Of a stretch of 64,000 nucleotides of DNA, positions 1-10,399 are shown one piece after another. The position numbers and the translations under genes are program-made. Under the pieces are notes generated by a model. The model saw only the letters and a program-made list of their open reading frames with translations, was not told the origin of the DNA and did no database searches. The DNA is from Cheiracanthium punctorium (taxonomy: Eukaryota; Arthropoda; Arachnida; Araneae; Cheiracanthiidae): positions 310,001-374,000 of the forward strand of contig JAWZYV010012252.1 of NCBI GenBank assembly GCA_038373885.1, given 5' to 3'. Every line of letters begins with the position of its first letter. Position 1 is the first letter of the stretch.

Positions 1-52
1 ACGGTCAGAGTTTTATTCCTCTAACACAGTTAAACCAACTATTATGGGATAT

Positions 53-482
53 AACACCTCCTCCTCGATAAAGAAAGCCTAACTCCCACGTCACCAAGCT
101 TTGACGTCATCGTTTGGCCTACACTTAAAAGTTTTATTTTCACAAAATAAAACTATACAAAGTTTCTGGTTATTTTACTCATGAATAACAATATTTTAAT
201 AATTTGAGATAAAAAATATAATTTTATGAAAAATGACAGTTTTTAACCATGACGAATTAGATAATATGATAAGGAAATAGATCGAAATGAATAATTTTGT
301 ATGAGACAGGTATTTTAATTTTAATTCTCTTTTTAAGATATTTTCTAATATTTGTAGCATTCACCAGAAATTTTAAATAGTTTTACTTTGTGAAAGTAAA
401 ACTGTGATGACGTCATTACTTGACGGCCTAATGATGACGTAAAAGTTACAGTTGTTAGGCTTTCTGTATGTAGGAGTTGTTG
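53..482. mobile_element. M1 MITE copy A
   Basis: This non-autonomous DNA element of about 430 bp begins AACACCTCCT and ends in an imperfect GGAGTTGTTG. The long terminal inverted repeats include a GACGTCATC motif and an AAAGTTTTATTTTCAC block whose complement appears near the right end. The centre is AT-rich and non-coding. Several other copies in this window align along their whole length. No clean target-site duplication is visible for this copy, so it is probably old. Confidence 0.85.
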
Positions 483-714
483 GATGTAATCAACCACAAA
501 AAAAATCGTCTTGTAATACAGCAATTTTTTTGCGCGGTTTTGTTACTATTTCGAAAGTAAACAGTATACATTTAAAGAAAACTTTAAATTTCTGTTTACA
601 AAATGTGGTTAATTTCGAAGCTGTTGGCGGCCATGATGTACCATTTCCACAGTCACCCTCCGCACATCGCTTAAGGTGTAAAAGGGAAAGTTGTATAAAA
701 AAATAAGATTCTGG

Positions 715-945
715 TTGCTGATCATAATTTTATCAAATTTACTATTGCTTAAATTTATCTTGATTTATAATTGATTCTTGATTAAATATTATAAATAAAT
801 GTCTAGAAAATATGATTATTGCTTCAATTTTTGAATATAATTTTCACTGCTATTTTAAGAATAAATTTAGGCAACTCGATAAAAGTTAATGAGCAACCTT
901 AATCATACATTCTTGTATAAAGCATCATTTAATACCTGAAACAAC
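715..945. repeat. Dispersed repeat, copy 1 (partner near 62.56 kb)
   Basis: This AT-rich segment aligns along its length with 62560-62795. Shared blocks include ATTTATCTTGATTTAT, a run around GATGAGCAACC and the terminal ATACCT. It has no coding potential and no visible terminal repeats. In both places it lies a few hundred bases from an M1 copy, so it may be an old duplicated flank or an unnamed element. Confidence 0.6.
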
Positions 946-1137
946 TTACACAGCAATACTGGTTTTTTTAAGCTAGCAGCCCTTCTCGAAAATCACTGTT
1001 GTGTTCGCTGTTATGGCGCACGTAGGAAGGCAAGGACTGCTGTTATTAAATTACTTGTTGACACTATTTTTTAGAAAAGTGGGAAAACCACAAATGTGGC
1101 GATAACTCTCTCAAAATAAGAGGATCCGTGTTGAATT

Positions 1138-1235
1138 GCAATATGTTGTCAATTAAAAGCTGCTGAGTAAAGCTGAAATATGCAATTTAAGGCCGTTGTA
1201 GCATGAACAAATAATTATCTAGTAGCTTACTTGTT
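1138..1235 (+). mobile_element. Tc1 5'-UTR fragment
   Basis: The stretch carrying CTGAGTAAAG, ATATGCAA and the CTAGTAGC-like end matches, with mutations, the leader of the Tc1 element that ends near 58272. No transposase follows, so this is a solo terminal fragment. The preceding 961-1137 holds nothing I recognise. Confidence 0.4.
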
Positions 1236-1242
1236 TTTGACT

Positions 1243-1553
1243 CCCCTAGCAGCAATCTTTGCTCGGGCTTTACCAGGCCTATGATCGGTGCATCGGCTAT
1301 TCATCGCCTGATCATTACTGATCCTCCTTAATTTTTCGTATGTTCATCTTTTCCCGATGATCGAATCTTTACACTGAGATCTGATAGGCGCTTTCAAGAT
1401 TGCGAAGGGTAAAGCGAGCAAACAGGTTTATATCGGTCTTTCTCCCAAGTAGCTGAACGGCTCGATATCTCCGTTCCTTCATTAATATGCAAAGAGCATC
1501 ATATGCACACCATATGTTTGTTTTAATGTTGCTGATTGGCTAAGCTATTACGC
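1243..1553. repeat. GC-richer repeat P, copy 1
   Basis: This 311-bp block starts CCCTAGCAGCAATC and ends at ATTACGCGG. It recurs almost unchanged at 3285-3594. Composition is richer in GC than the flanks. It contains GCTGATTGGC and an ATGCAAAG motif but no open frame. Its first bases resemble the complement of the end of the 4.5-5.07 kb repeat (TTGCTACTAGGG), so the two may be ends of related elements. The following 1554-1765 is unique sequence. Confidence 0.7.
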
Positions 1554-1764
1554 GGGAAGACAAGACAGGCGACAAAACGCTGAATCATGTTGTCCTCTTC
1601 CTGCTCTTAGCTTTGTCGTGTTCTCCTGTATGTATCTATCTTGTGCTAGCTAAAAGGGCACCTTGCATTAGTCAATCTCTGTCAAAGGGGGGAGACAAGG
1701 AATATTTTTAAAACAAAATTTTTCAGCGACTAAAAATTCTGGAAGTTTCCTGAAAAAGTGCGAA

Positions 1765-1765
<1 letters not shown>

Positions 1766-1812
<47 letters not shown>
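1766..1812. repeat. (AT)n microsatellite
   Basis: An uninterrupted alternating AT run of about 40 bases. Confidence 0.95.
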
Positions 1813-1813
<1 letters not shown>

Positions 1814-2090
1814 AAATTTTCCTCTGTGTAAATTTTTAATGACATTTCATTCAAAAACTTGCATTCTTTCCTAGAACAGCCTTGAAGAAAAGGATATTTA
1901 GTTATAAAATTATATTTGCATATGAAAGTACATGAATTAATTGATACAATAAAAGAAATAAACAAGCTAATATGCAAATCAACGATATATGTGCCAATTT
2001 TTATCGATTGCTCAGTTTAAAAGTTTCACTAAAGTTCATAGGCTTCACATCCTAAGTTACAAGGCTTTTGCTTTTCCGAGATGAATATAC

Positions 2091-2352
2091 CCAGCTAGAA
2101 ATATCTTCTCTTTTTTTACAGTAAAAGTATAGATTGTGTACAATTTGTGCATAAAAAGTGAATATTTTTTAATATTTTGAAAGCATACACTTTTTGTGCA
2201 AATTGTATACAGTTTTTATGCATACTAAAAAGTGAATATTCTATATTGTCAAAAATTATGCACAAAAAGTGTATACATTTCAAAGTATTCAAAATATTTT
2301 GCCTTAAATAATTTGCAAATTTTTGCACAAGAAGTGCAAACATTTTCTAGCT
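2091..2352. mobile_element. Hairpin-rich MITE-like element with CAGCTAGAAA ends
   Basis: The segment opens CCAGCTAGAAA and closes with TTTCTAGCTGG, its inverse. Inside, the motif TGCACAAAAAGTG and its complement are repeated several times, so the strand could fold extensively. No protein is encoded. The superfamily is unknown and I cannot confirm a target duplication. Confidence 0.5.
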
Positions 2353-2356
2353 GGGA

Positions 2357-3002
2357 TTTAAGCAGTTTGAACAGTTTTCGCAAAATCTCAAAATCTAATC
2401 CAAATTTTAGAAACTTTAGGGGCATAGTTTAAATTGTACGACCACCTATCGTGTCACTAAATTTTGCTTTATTCACTTAAGTCGTATGTGATGTGCCGAC
2501 AAAAATTTACGCAGTTTGAAACGATTTTCAGAAAAAATCTCAAAAATCTAATTTTTTTTTTTTTTTTAATCCGACGATTATAGCTTAAGGTGAGTGATTG
2601 CCTATCATGTCAGTAAATTTCATTCCTTTCGCTTTAGTCGCTTTTACGTGATGTGCGAACAAAAATTTACGCAGTTTGAAGCAATCTTCGAAAAATCTCA
2701 AAATCTATAGAGAGATTTTTAAAATATTTGAGATTTTTAAAATATTCATTATAATGAATATTTTTAAAAATTCGAAGCCTATACTATAAGTTAAGTGACC
2801 ACCTATCATGTCAACAAATTTTATTTCATTCGCTATAGTCAGTTTGACGTGATGTGCGAATAAGAAAAGACAGAACGACAGACAGACAAACTTTTTTTTT
2901 TTTACGGCCGTCACAGGTCCCAAATGCTTAAAACGGATAGAAATCGCAAAATCTTTTTTAATTTTGAGTAGTGTACAGGAAGTCTAGTTTTCTTTAATTA
3001 GA
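2357..3002 (-). mobile_element. Helitron fragment (5' end at right), copy 1
   Basis: Read on the minus strand this matches the left part of the Helitrons at 28.8 and 59.4 kb. It has a TCTA-like start, GTCTGT repeats, CGATTTCTATCCG and then internal units with GATTTTGAGATTTTGCG and CATCACGTA. The CTAG-terminated 3' end is missing. The whole block is duplicated at 3596-4223. Confidence 0.75.
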
Positions 3003-3059
3003 AACTTAAATGTTCCAATTCCGAACTTGAAACAACAATCACTTCAAAGTTTAGTCTCG

Positions 3060-3190
3060 TCAATAGCGAGTCAGACCCCCGTCTAGTGGTTAGAATGCCC
3101 GGCTACCAAGCGTTAGTTCTCCAGTTCGAAACCAAGTCTCGGAAGCTTGAAAAATGAAGTTCAGATGGCAGCATTAAAATTCAAAAAGAA
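3060..3190 (+). mobile_element. tRNA-derived SINE, copy 1
   Basis: A tRNA-like head is visible: an A box around TAGTGGTTAGAATG and a B box AGTTCGAAACC about 30 bases later, which is the spacing of an internal Pol III promoter. The acceptor stem does not close, so it is not a tRNA gene. An A-rich tail follows. It lies inside the local duplication. Confidence 0.6.
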
Positions 3191-3237
3191 GAGGAAGAAG
3201 TTCGAATTAGCCTTTTTTTTTAACTTTAAAAATTTTA

Positions 3238-3283
3238 TCTAGCTGGGATATACCCCAATTTTTATCGTTTGTTCAGTTTTAAA
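3238..3283. repeat. Truncated copy of the 4.47 kb repeat
   Basis: The segment from CTAGCTGGGATATACCCC to CAGTTTTAAA matches the start of the repeat at 4471. It stops abruptly where the second copy of repeat P begins. A related stretch lies at 1995-2095. Confidence 0.65.
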
Positions 3284-3284
3284 C

Positions 3285-3594
3285 CCTAGCAGCAATCTTT
3301 GCTCGGGCTTTACCAGGCCTATGATCGGTGCATCGGCTATTCATCGCCTGATCATTACTGATCATCCTTAATTTTTCGTATGTTCATCTTTTCCCGATGA
3401 TCGAATCTTTACACTGAGGTCTGATAGGCGCTTTCAAGATTGCGAAGGGTAAAGCGAGCAAACAGGTTTATATCGGTCTTTCTCCCAAGTAGCTGAACGG
3501 CTCGATATCTCCGTTCCTTCATTAATGTGCAAAGAGCATCATATGCACACCATATGTTTGTTTTAAGCTTGCTGATTGGCTAAGCTATTACGCG
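3285..3594. repeat. Repeat P, copy 2
   Basis: Nearly identical to 1243-1553, same orientation. It is inserted between the truncated 3238 repeat and the second Helitron fragment. The few differences suggest a recent duplication. Confidence 0.8.
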
Positions 3595-3595
3595 G

Positions 3596-4223
3596 AAGCA
3601 GTTTGAACAGTTTTCGCAAAATCTCAAAATCTAATCCAAATTTTAAGACACTTTAGGGGGCATAGTTTAAATTGTACGACCACCTATCGTGTCACTAAAT
3701 TTTGCTTTATTCACTTAAGTCGTATGTGATGCTCCGACAAAAATTTACGCAGTTTGAAATTTTTCAGAAAAAATCTCAAACTCTTATTTATTTTTTTTTT
3801 TAATCCGACGATTATAGCTTAAGGTGAGTGATTGCCTATCATGTCAGTAAATTTCACTCGTTTCGCTTTAGTCACTTTTACCTGATGTGCGAATAAAAAT
3901 TTACGCAGTTTGAAACAATCTTCGAAAAATCTCAAAATCTATAGAGAGATTTTTAAAATATTCATTATAATGAATATTTTTAAAAATTCGAAGCCTATAC
4001 TTTAAGTTAAGTGACCACCTATCATGTCAACAAATTTTATTTAATTCGCTTCAGTCAATTTTACGTGATGTGCGAATAAGAAAAGACAGAACGACAGACA
4101 GACAAACTTTTTTTTTTTTTTTACGGCCGTACACAGGTCCCAAATGCTTAAAACGGATAGAAATCGCAAAATCTTTTTAATTTTGAGTAGTGTACAGGAA
4201 AAGTCTAGTTTTATTTAAATAGA
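3596..4223 (-). mobile_element. Helitron fragment, copy 2
   Basis: This is a second copy of 2357-3002 with small indels, in the same orientation and again missing the CTAG end. Together with the SINE that follows it forms a duplicated block of about 0.9 kb. Confidence 0.75.
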
Positions 4224-4284
4224 AACTTAAATGTTCCAATTCCGAACTTGAAACAACAATCACTTCCAATTTTAGTCTCGCCAA

Positions 4285-4405
4285 TAACGTGTCAGACCCC
4301 CGTCTAGTGGTTAGAATGCCCGGTTACCAAGCGTTAGTTCTCCAGTTCGAAACCAAGTCTCGGAAGCTTGAAAAATGAAGTTCAGATGGCAGCATTAAAA
4401 TTCAA
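4285..4405 (+). mobile_element. tRNA-derived SINE, copy 2
   Basis: This repeats the A box (TAGTGGTTAGAATG) and B box (AGTTCGAAACC) of the 3.06 kb copy with a few substitutions. A long T tract follows at about 4432-4450. Confidence 0.6.
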
Positions 4406-4511
4406 AGAGAAGAGGAAAAAGTTCGAATTTGCTTTTTTTTTTTTTTTTTTACTTTTAAAAAATGTTATATAGCTGGGATATACCCCAATTTTTATCAATT
4501 GTTCAGTTTAA

Positions 4512-5067
4512 AACTTTTATCAAAGGTCATAGGCTTCACATCCTAAGTTGCAAGGTGTTTGCTCTTCCGAGATGAATATAACCCCAATCGCATCGGCTTT
4601 ACAACGGCTCTACGCCCAATTTTCCCCCCTTGCCGATGATCCAACCCTACTATTCGGGAGAGGACATGCCCGAGCAAAATCCGAGATAAGAGCCCCCGAC
4701 GCGATGAAGAACCTTGCATGGCGCGCGCTGCGCTTCCTCCCTGTCCGATCATCGGCGTTTCAGGAACCGATGACCTTTTGCTACTAGGGAAACTTTTATC
4801 AAAGGTCATAGGCTTCACATCTTAAGTTGCAAGGTGTTTGCTCTTCCGAGATGAATATAACCCCAATCGCATCGGCTTTATAACGGCTCTACGTCCAATT
4901 TTCCCCCCTTGCCGATGATCCAACCCTACTATTCGGGAGAGGACATGCCCGAGAAAAATCCGAGATAAGAACCCCCGACGCGATGAAGAACCTTGCATGG
5001 CACGCGCTGCGCTTCCTCCCTGTCAGATCATCGGCATTTCAGGAACCGATGACCGTTTGCTACTAGG
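4512..5067. repeat. Two tandem 279-bp GC-rich units
   Basis: Unit 1 is 4512-4789 and unit 2 is 4790-5067. Each runs from AAACTTTTATCAAAGG to TTTGCTACTAGGG and they differ at only a few positions. The first 70 bases of each match 2020-2090; the remaining 210 or so are GC-rich. The open frames across this block are short and run on both strands, so I do not call a gene. Confidence 0.85.
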
Positions 5068-5215
5068 GTCTGTACTGCCTGTAGCCTCCTAATACTTCTC
5101 CATCTTAGTTCTTCGTTCAAATGGGTGCCTCGTGTCATTAATACGAAGTGACTATGCTCGAGCTCTCATCTTACAGTCACAGCAAAAATAACAGCAGTGG
5201 TCTTGAACACGTAAT

Positions 5216-5290
5216 CTGAACCCTTTGAAAAGGGGTGGTCGATTTTTCAACCAAGCCGTAGAACACCTTAAAGGTCGAGCATGGTCTCTC
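5216..5290 (+). mobile_element. piggyBac-like MITE end fragment
   Basis: The run from CCCTTTGAAAAGGGG through GGTCGATTTTTCAACCAA and AGAACACCTTAAAGG closely matches the inverted right end of the TTAA-flanked element at 20.28-20.66 kb. Only one end is present. The preceding 5068-5215 is unrecognised. Confidence 0.55.
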
Positions 5291-5530
5291 AGTACTTCAG
5301 TGGTTCATGTACTTTTTGGCAACAATTTCAAATCACAGGTTCCGCATCGAAGAGGTTCAGACAAGGACTGCCAAATCTTAAGATCAGCGCTGATGGCCGA
5401 TATTTGTCGGTATGCGGACGAAGGTATAGAACCGCAACAACGAATCAACTCAGACTCTCCCTTGCTGCACTCACCGGAAGGTTTGTGTCAACGGGAATCG
5501 TGCTAATAAGGCTTCAGAAGGTTGTCTTAA
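5289..5530 (+). pseudogene. Tc1 transposase N-terminal remnant
   Basis: The translation contains WQQF, a GSASKRFRQG.P stretch, SADGRYLS and RRYRTAT, then TGRFVSTG. This is the second helix-turn-helix and linker of Tc1 transposases and matches the N-terminal part of the 57.8 kb copy. No catalytic domain follows in frame. The frame ends in an M2 fragment near 5536. A detached N-terminal motif (TRQLNI) reappears at about 5573-5600, so the region is rearranged. It cannot be functional. Confidence 0.7.
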
Positions 5531-5535
5531 ACCTG

Positions 5536-5560
5536 CCAACTACTTCGGAATACTTCTTTT
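5536..5560. mobile_element. M2 MITE end fragment
   Basis: CTGCCAACTACTTCGGAATA matches the terminal repeat of M2. No second end is present nearby. The following 5610-5777 holds a degraded segment that I cannot place with confidence. Confidence 0.4.
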
Positions 5561-5777
5561 TTCAGTCGCAAGCAACCAGACAACTGAACATCACAAAATC
5601 ACAAAAGTAAGGAAAAGAATGGCATCAGGACATGTACAAACTCTGGCGGCTCTCGCCGCCCAATAACTCTCCCAAATTAAAGTGTGAGGAAGAGCAGGGC
5701 ATTTACGGAGATCAAGCAAGTCCATATGCTCTTTAATATTTCAGAATGGGCATAAAGAGTCCGATGTGGACTGATCA

Positions 5778-6203
5778 ACAACTCCTAGATACTGAAAGCC
5801 TTACAACTCCTACGTCAACAATCTTTGAAGTCATAATTAGGCCTGCATCTGAAAGTTTTATTTTCGCAAAATAAAACTAATAAAAATTTCTGTTGAATTT
5901 ACCCATGAATAGCAATATTTTAATAAATTGAGATAAAAAATATAATGTTACTGCAAATGGCAGTTTTTAATCATGTCTAATTAGATAATATGATAAGGGA
6001 ATAGATCATACTGAATAATTTTGTATGAGAAAGGTATTTTAGTTTCAAAGTTTAAAATATTTTCTAATATTTGTAGTATTCACCAGAAATTTTAAATAGT
6101 TTTACTTTCTGAAACCAAAACTGTGATGGCGTCTCTTTCGTAAACCTCTTGATGACGTCAAAACTTGAGTTTTTGGGCTTTCTATATGTAGGGGGTGTTG
6201 CGC
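5778..6203. mobile_element. M1 MITE copy B
   Basis: The left end reads AACAACTCCTAGAT and the right end GGGGGTGTTG; the interior aligns fully with other M1 copies. The flanks share CTGAT (5 of 8 positions) and so give only weak support for a target duplication. Confidence 0.85.
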
Positions 6204-6264
6204 TGATTCGACGGAGAAGTTTGCGGAGGCAGTGGACGGGTATGGAACGGAAAATTCCAACAGA

Positions 6265-6410
6265 TTTCTTTCTGGGCCATTTGGTTAATCCAAAACCCTA
6301 TAAACCACCCTTTTTAAACAGAAATTTTCGACAACGTATAACAAAATTTATCAGCCTGTCAGTTGTGCTCGCAACTAGTTGGGAAAATAAATTACATGAA
6401 AAGTATAGTG
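6265..6410. mobile_element. M2 MITE, left part (split by mariner)
   Basis: AACCACCCTTTTTAAACAG matches the M2 inner terminal repeat. The right part of the same element (GGTTATTTATGTTCCGGAAC..GGTGGCA) is at 7331-7364, on the other side of a mariner element. The left outer end is too degraded to place exactly. Confidence 0.55.
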
Positions 6411-6412
6411 TA

Positions 6413-7328
6413 CGAGAGGTGTGGGTATCAAATAACGAGACTGATGCTGCTACAGAAGTGCGCATGCGACAAATTTCGGCGACCGACAACTTTTTATCGT
6501 GAAGCCTTCTCTTTAAAATGCAGTGTCTCTAGCTTCTGTAACCAAATCCGTAGATCAGTAGACTTCGTTTGCATTAGAACTGTTTTCACTTGCCTGAGTG
6601 AAGCCGCAAAAAGTTAAATGTAACAAGAGAGAAAGAATCGTTGTGTGATTTCACATGAAACTTGGAAAAACCGAAAAGAGGTGTATGGCAATGAACGTCT
6701 ACCGCGTGCACGCGTTTTTGAGTGCGTTAAGCGTTCTCAAGATGGCTGAGAAGACGTTATGATGATTCACGCTCGGTTCGCCCTTCCACCTCAAAAACGG
6801 TTCACAGTTTCGGAAAACTTCACATTTTGTGTACCTACACTAGATTTCCAACAGTCTAACTATTAATCTGCATTACTACCTTCACATTCTTGCTGAACTC
6901 TGTGAAAAAATACAGAAATAACGATCCGAATTGTGGAAGAAAAGGTCATGGGTTCTAAGACAAGACAATCCACCGGCTCATTCCGCATTGCTTGTCAAGG
7001 TTTCTAGCAGGTTTCAGCATCCCAGTGTTACACCATCCGTTTTACTCTCTGGATCGTGCGCCATGTGACTTCTGTCTGTTTGTTAAGGTGAAATCTGCAT
7101 TAAAAAGAACACGATTTCAGTCTGCCGAAGTTGAGGAAAAGAAAGCGGCAAGCGTCCTAAAGGAGCTGACAGTAGAAGACTATCAGCACTCTTTCGAGCA
7201 ATGGAAGATTCTCATGGACTGTTGTAGAGATACAGAAGGAGTGTATGCTGAAGATGATAATAAGTAAATATGTATGAAATCAATAGAGTTCTACAGCGTC
7301 AATCTCGTTGTTTAATAGCCACGCCTCG
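6413..7328 (+). mobile_element. Internally deleted mariner element
   Basis: About 916 bp, flanked by TA on both sides (6411-6412 and 7329-7330). Terminal inverted repeats of about 30 bp are clear: left CGAGAGGTGTGGGTATCAAA, right the complement of a GCGTGGCTATTAAAC run. Full-length mariners are about 1.3 kb, so internal sequence is missing. It splits an M2 copy and is therefore younger than it. Confidence 0.85.
6650..7267 (+). pseudogene. mariner transposase pseudogene
   Basis: The N-terminal part can be traced near 6655-6800 (KLGKT, VYGNE, LPRARVFE and a GRPSTSKT-like SVRPSTSKT) with frame breaks. The C-terminal part is an open frame at 6992-7267. It contains HPFYSLDRAPCDF, where the second-to-last residue pair carries the third catalytic aspartate of the DD34D triad, then KSALKRTRF and the tail QHSFEQWKILM.CCRD. 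The middle, with the first two catalytic aspartates, is deleted. The family protein is about 345 residues and cuts and pastes DNA in the nucleus; this copy cannot. Confidence 0.85.
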
Positions 7329-7330
7329 TA

Positions 7331-7364
7331 TATTCAAATTGGTTATTTATGTTCCGGAACAGGT
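7331..7364. mobile_element. M2 MITE, right part
   Basis: Right terminal repeat (GGTTATTTATGTTCCGGAAC) of the M2 copy interrupted by the mariner. Confidence 0.55.
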
Positions 7365-7367
7365 GGC

Positions 7368-7558
7368 AAAGATCTACGGAAGGTGACCAGCCACTTGCGT
7401 GGGCTTCGTGCCGAAGAAGAGAACGTTTGAGGTGGGCACATATCAACTAGACAGCTAACTAAAGGAGAATGTTTTGGTTACGAACGATTCCCGGTTTATT
7501 CCGGCAAACGATAAAAGGCTTTGCTTGATTTGGAGAAAACCTGAAACCGGCTATCATC
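7368..7558 (+). pseudogene. Tc1 transposase catalytic-domain remnant, part 1
   Basis: With frame breaks the translation reads RRPATCVGF, FEVGTYQL, VTNDSRFIP, DKRLCLIWRKPE. These align with RLRWAH, CTDESRFS and KRCLIWRK of the 57 kb Tc1 copy. The first catalytic aspartate of that copy (DESRF) falls at N-D here. The sequence stops at M1 copy C and resumes beyond it. Confidence 0.7.
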
Positions 7559-8186
7559 AACACCTCCTACATGCCGAAGGTCTAGCAACACAAGCTTGTA
7601 CGTCATCATTCAGCCCACGAAAATAAAGTCATCACACTTTTGTTTTCACAAAATGAAACTATTTAAAATTTCTGGTGAATGCTATAAATATAAAAAAATA
7701 CCTTAAATTAAACATTAAATTTAAAATATCTTTCTCATGCAAAATCATTCATTATGAGTAAGGTGACCAGATTTTTGTAGTCAGAATCGGGGACATTTAT
7801 AATTAATGCAATAATTAACAGTAATTAAATTGAAAAACAATGCAAAAATTAAAAATTGTCCCCAGTTCCATTTTTACATTCTGGGGACAATTTGAAAAAC
7901 GTCCTGAAAATGGGGACTGTCCCCGGAAAATGGGGACGTTTGGCTACCTTATTATGAGATATTTCCTTCTTATATTATCCAAATAGTCATGGTTAAAAAC
8001 TGCCATTTGTCGTAAAATTATATTTTTTATCTCAAATCATTAAAATATTGTTGTTCATGAGTGAATTCACCAGGAATTTTTAATAGTTTTATTTTGTGAA
8101 AGTAAAACTTATAACGCAGGTCTGATGATGATGTCAATGCTTGGTGACGTAGGAGTTGTTAGGCCTTCTTTATCTAGGAGGTGTTG
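7559..8186. mobile_element. M1 MITE copy C, enlarged by a nested insertion
   Basis: Ends are AACACCTCC and GGAGGTGTTG. It is about 200 bp longer than other M1 copies because of a second element at 7759-7950. It interrupts a Tc1 pseudogene. No clear target duplication is left. Confidence 0.9.
7759..7950. mobile_element. hAT-like MITE nested in M1
   Basis: A block of about 192 bp, absent from every other M1 copy, opens AAGGTGACCAGA and closes TTTGGCTACCTT, its imperfect inverse. It carries several GGGGAC/GTCCCC motifs. ATTATGAG precedes it and ATTATGAG follows it, a 7-8 bp duplication that suits hAT. Superfamily assignment is inference. Confidence 0.8.
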
Positions 8187-8660
8187 TTATAAAAGATGCG
8201 CACGCAGGAAGTAGTTTGTTTGCGGTGAGTTCTCTGGGTGGAGGAACACGCATGTCTTTCTACGTAGAACCGTCGATGCTCAAACATGTAGAGATTACAT
8301 GTTTGATGTTTTTGGACACCATTATGCCGGTGTAATAGATAATTTCCGGCTTCAGGACGACAATGCCAGACTGCACAGGGCTTCCATCATGGGCAACTGA
8401 TTCTTCAACATTAAACAGTTTAGAACATGAAGTTGCCAGCTCTGTCAGCGAACTTAAATCCTATTGAACATGTCTAGGATGATTTAGAAGACGTACACCT
8501 GGAGTCTTCCTACTCAGTCTGGTGCTCTTCGTACTCTTCCTCAGAACCTTGTCATGCTTGCAACTGCTTTGCAATAGCAGTGACTCTCACTTCCAACGGA
8601 ACTGGTAGACCGCACGAATGAGAGCATCACAGATCGCTGTAGGTACTGTATTGCAACTAG
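8187..8660 (+). pseudogene. Tc1 transposase remnant, part 2
   Basis: Beyond M1 copy C the transposase resumes: an AHAG/SLGG stretch, TVDAQTCRDYMF, then IDNFRLQDDNARLHRA, which holds the second catalytic aspartate. A degraded NPIEH equivalent follows near 8460 (ATCCTATTGAACATG). Stops and frameshifts are frequent. The family matches the 56.5-58.2 kb Tc1. The 8661-9261 stretch after it holds nothing I recognise. Confidence 0.75.
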
Positions 8661-9261
8661 GGAGCATCATATAGCATACTGAAGGTATTTTTCCTGTATC
8701 AAAATGATGCATTTAGTTTGTTAATTTTATCCATAATATCTATACTAATATAAGTGTCTCGTAATGTCTTTTCATGTTATATTACAGTTTACGATCCGTT
8801 TTATACTGTAGGTGAGATTCATTAAATTCTACGAATAACGTTTTGTTGCCTTTTGTGATTTTTCTTCAATCAATGTACATAACAGAATTTTTTGTCAGTT
8901 AAAAAGAAAATAGCACTTATTCAAAAACAATAATTATGCAATAAAATGAGTTAATATTTATACATATTTATACAAAGTAAACAGTTTTAATATTTTTTTT
9001 TTATTAAAACATTTTCTTTTCTGAAACTACGTATTGAAAAATTTTTAGAAAATTAATTTTATTTGAAATTTGTACTAGTAACAAGACTTGGTAGGGATGA
9101 CGCCTGAGCTTAAGACGATTGCTCTATTGCAATCTACGTGATAGTGGCTGTATTTGATTTCCTACTTTGATGTGCATTCAATAATAGAGGCGATATCGAA
9201 TGCACACTTTCTTAGTACGCATTCGAAAATCAGCTAAAGTTCCTTTGTTGGCTCATGTTCT

Positions 9262-9443
9262 CATAGGCGCCAAGTATTAGTAAATATAATTAACTACTTT
9301 CTGGGAACGGTGATTTTCTGTATAAAATACAACAAAATTTTTGATTCAAGAGAGTGAACTGGTTGGTGTTTTTGAAAAACATTCAAAGAATTTACGGTAT
9401 ACAAAAAGTGGTTAGTTATATTCCGTAATACTTGGCACCTATG
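9262..9443. mobile_element. M2 MITE
   Basis: Opens CATAGGCGCCAAGTATTA and closes TAATACTTGGCACCTATG. Flanking hexamers are TGTTCT and CATTCT (4 of 6 identical). Non-coding centre. From 9444 to about 10400 I see only unique AT-rich sequence. Confidence 0.85.
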
Positions 9444-10399
9444 CATTCTCGTAAAGTATCGGTCAACATAAGAAGCTAATCCTGTGGAGAAATCTTGCCG
9501 TGTATAGTAGCAGATTCTCGCATTTCTTCCGAATTATATTTTTCTTATGAAAAATTTTCAAGCATTTTTATAACTCAAATTCGAAATTCGGATACAAATT
9601 TGGCACAACAATAGCTTTTTGATTGGATATATCAACAATGACACATAGTCAGCTAAAAAATCGTAAATTCGCGTGCTCAAAGTTCCATTGTATACGATAG
9701 AGTTTACTCCTACGATATTTTTTCCGTTATAGTGTAGTTGATCATTTGATTGCGTCGATCCTTTCGAAATAGCACTCTCGAAAACGAGGCACGAATGGAA
9801 AACTTTTTTGCTAAAATTACTTCCATTTTGTAGACGTGTCATACTATAAGGTCAGGCTCAGGTAGCTCGTTCTGGAATAATCTGTCGCGAAGTAGTTAAA
9901 ATAAGGTTAAATATCATGATTGAGATACTAATGATAGAGTTTGTAAAAGTGCGTTAAAAAATACACATTCATTTAAATTTTAAGTTGCTGATCGTTCCAT
10001 TGAAAAAAAATATATATAATTTTTTTTACAATGACTTTCAACAGGTCTTTCGCAAGAGAACTGTGAATGAACTGATAATGATAAAAATATTTGAGGAATT
10101 TTAAATAGAAATGAGGAAGCTGCTGAGTACGATTACATGCAATTATATACCATTAATGTGAATGTTACCGGTCTCTTGTTTCCAGATCTTATTATACAAA
10201 AAATTCCCTCCTTATTGATTTTAGTAGTTCAATGTTTTTTAAAGTTAACACACTTCCTTTTAAATTATGTAAAGGAAATTTTCACGTAACATTAATGGTG
10301 TTCGTTTCAGATTTTTTTTCAATCAAGGAATCACATTTCACGCTGTTCCACTACAAACTTGTACACAAGACGATCATTTGACGTATTCAGGAAGAGTTG

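Noticed and set aside
1723..1977. 84-residue frame ending in an IYIYIY run
   Set aside because: It translates the (AT)n microsatellite; low-complexity artefact.
3077..3140. Candidate tRNA gene
   Set aside because: A and B boxes are present but the acceptor and anticodon stems do not pair, and the block is duplicated with an A-rich tail; SINE instead.
4543..4818. Overlapping frames of 79-91 residues on both strands in GC-rich DNA
   Set aside because: Chance frames in a tandem repeat with fewer stop codons; the second unit does not preserve them.
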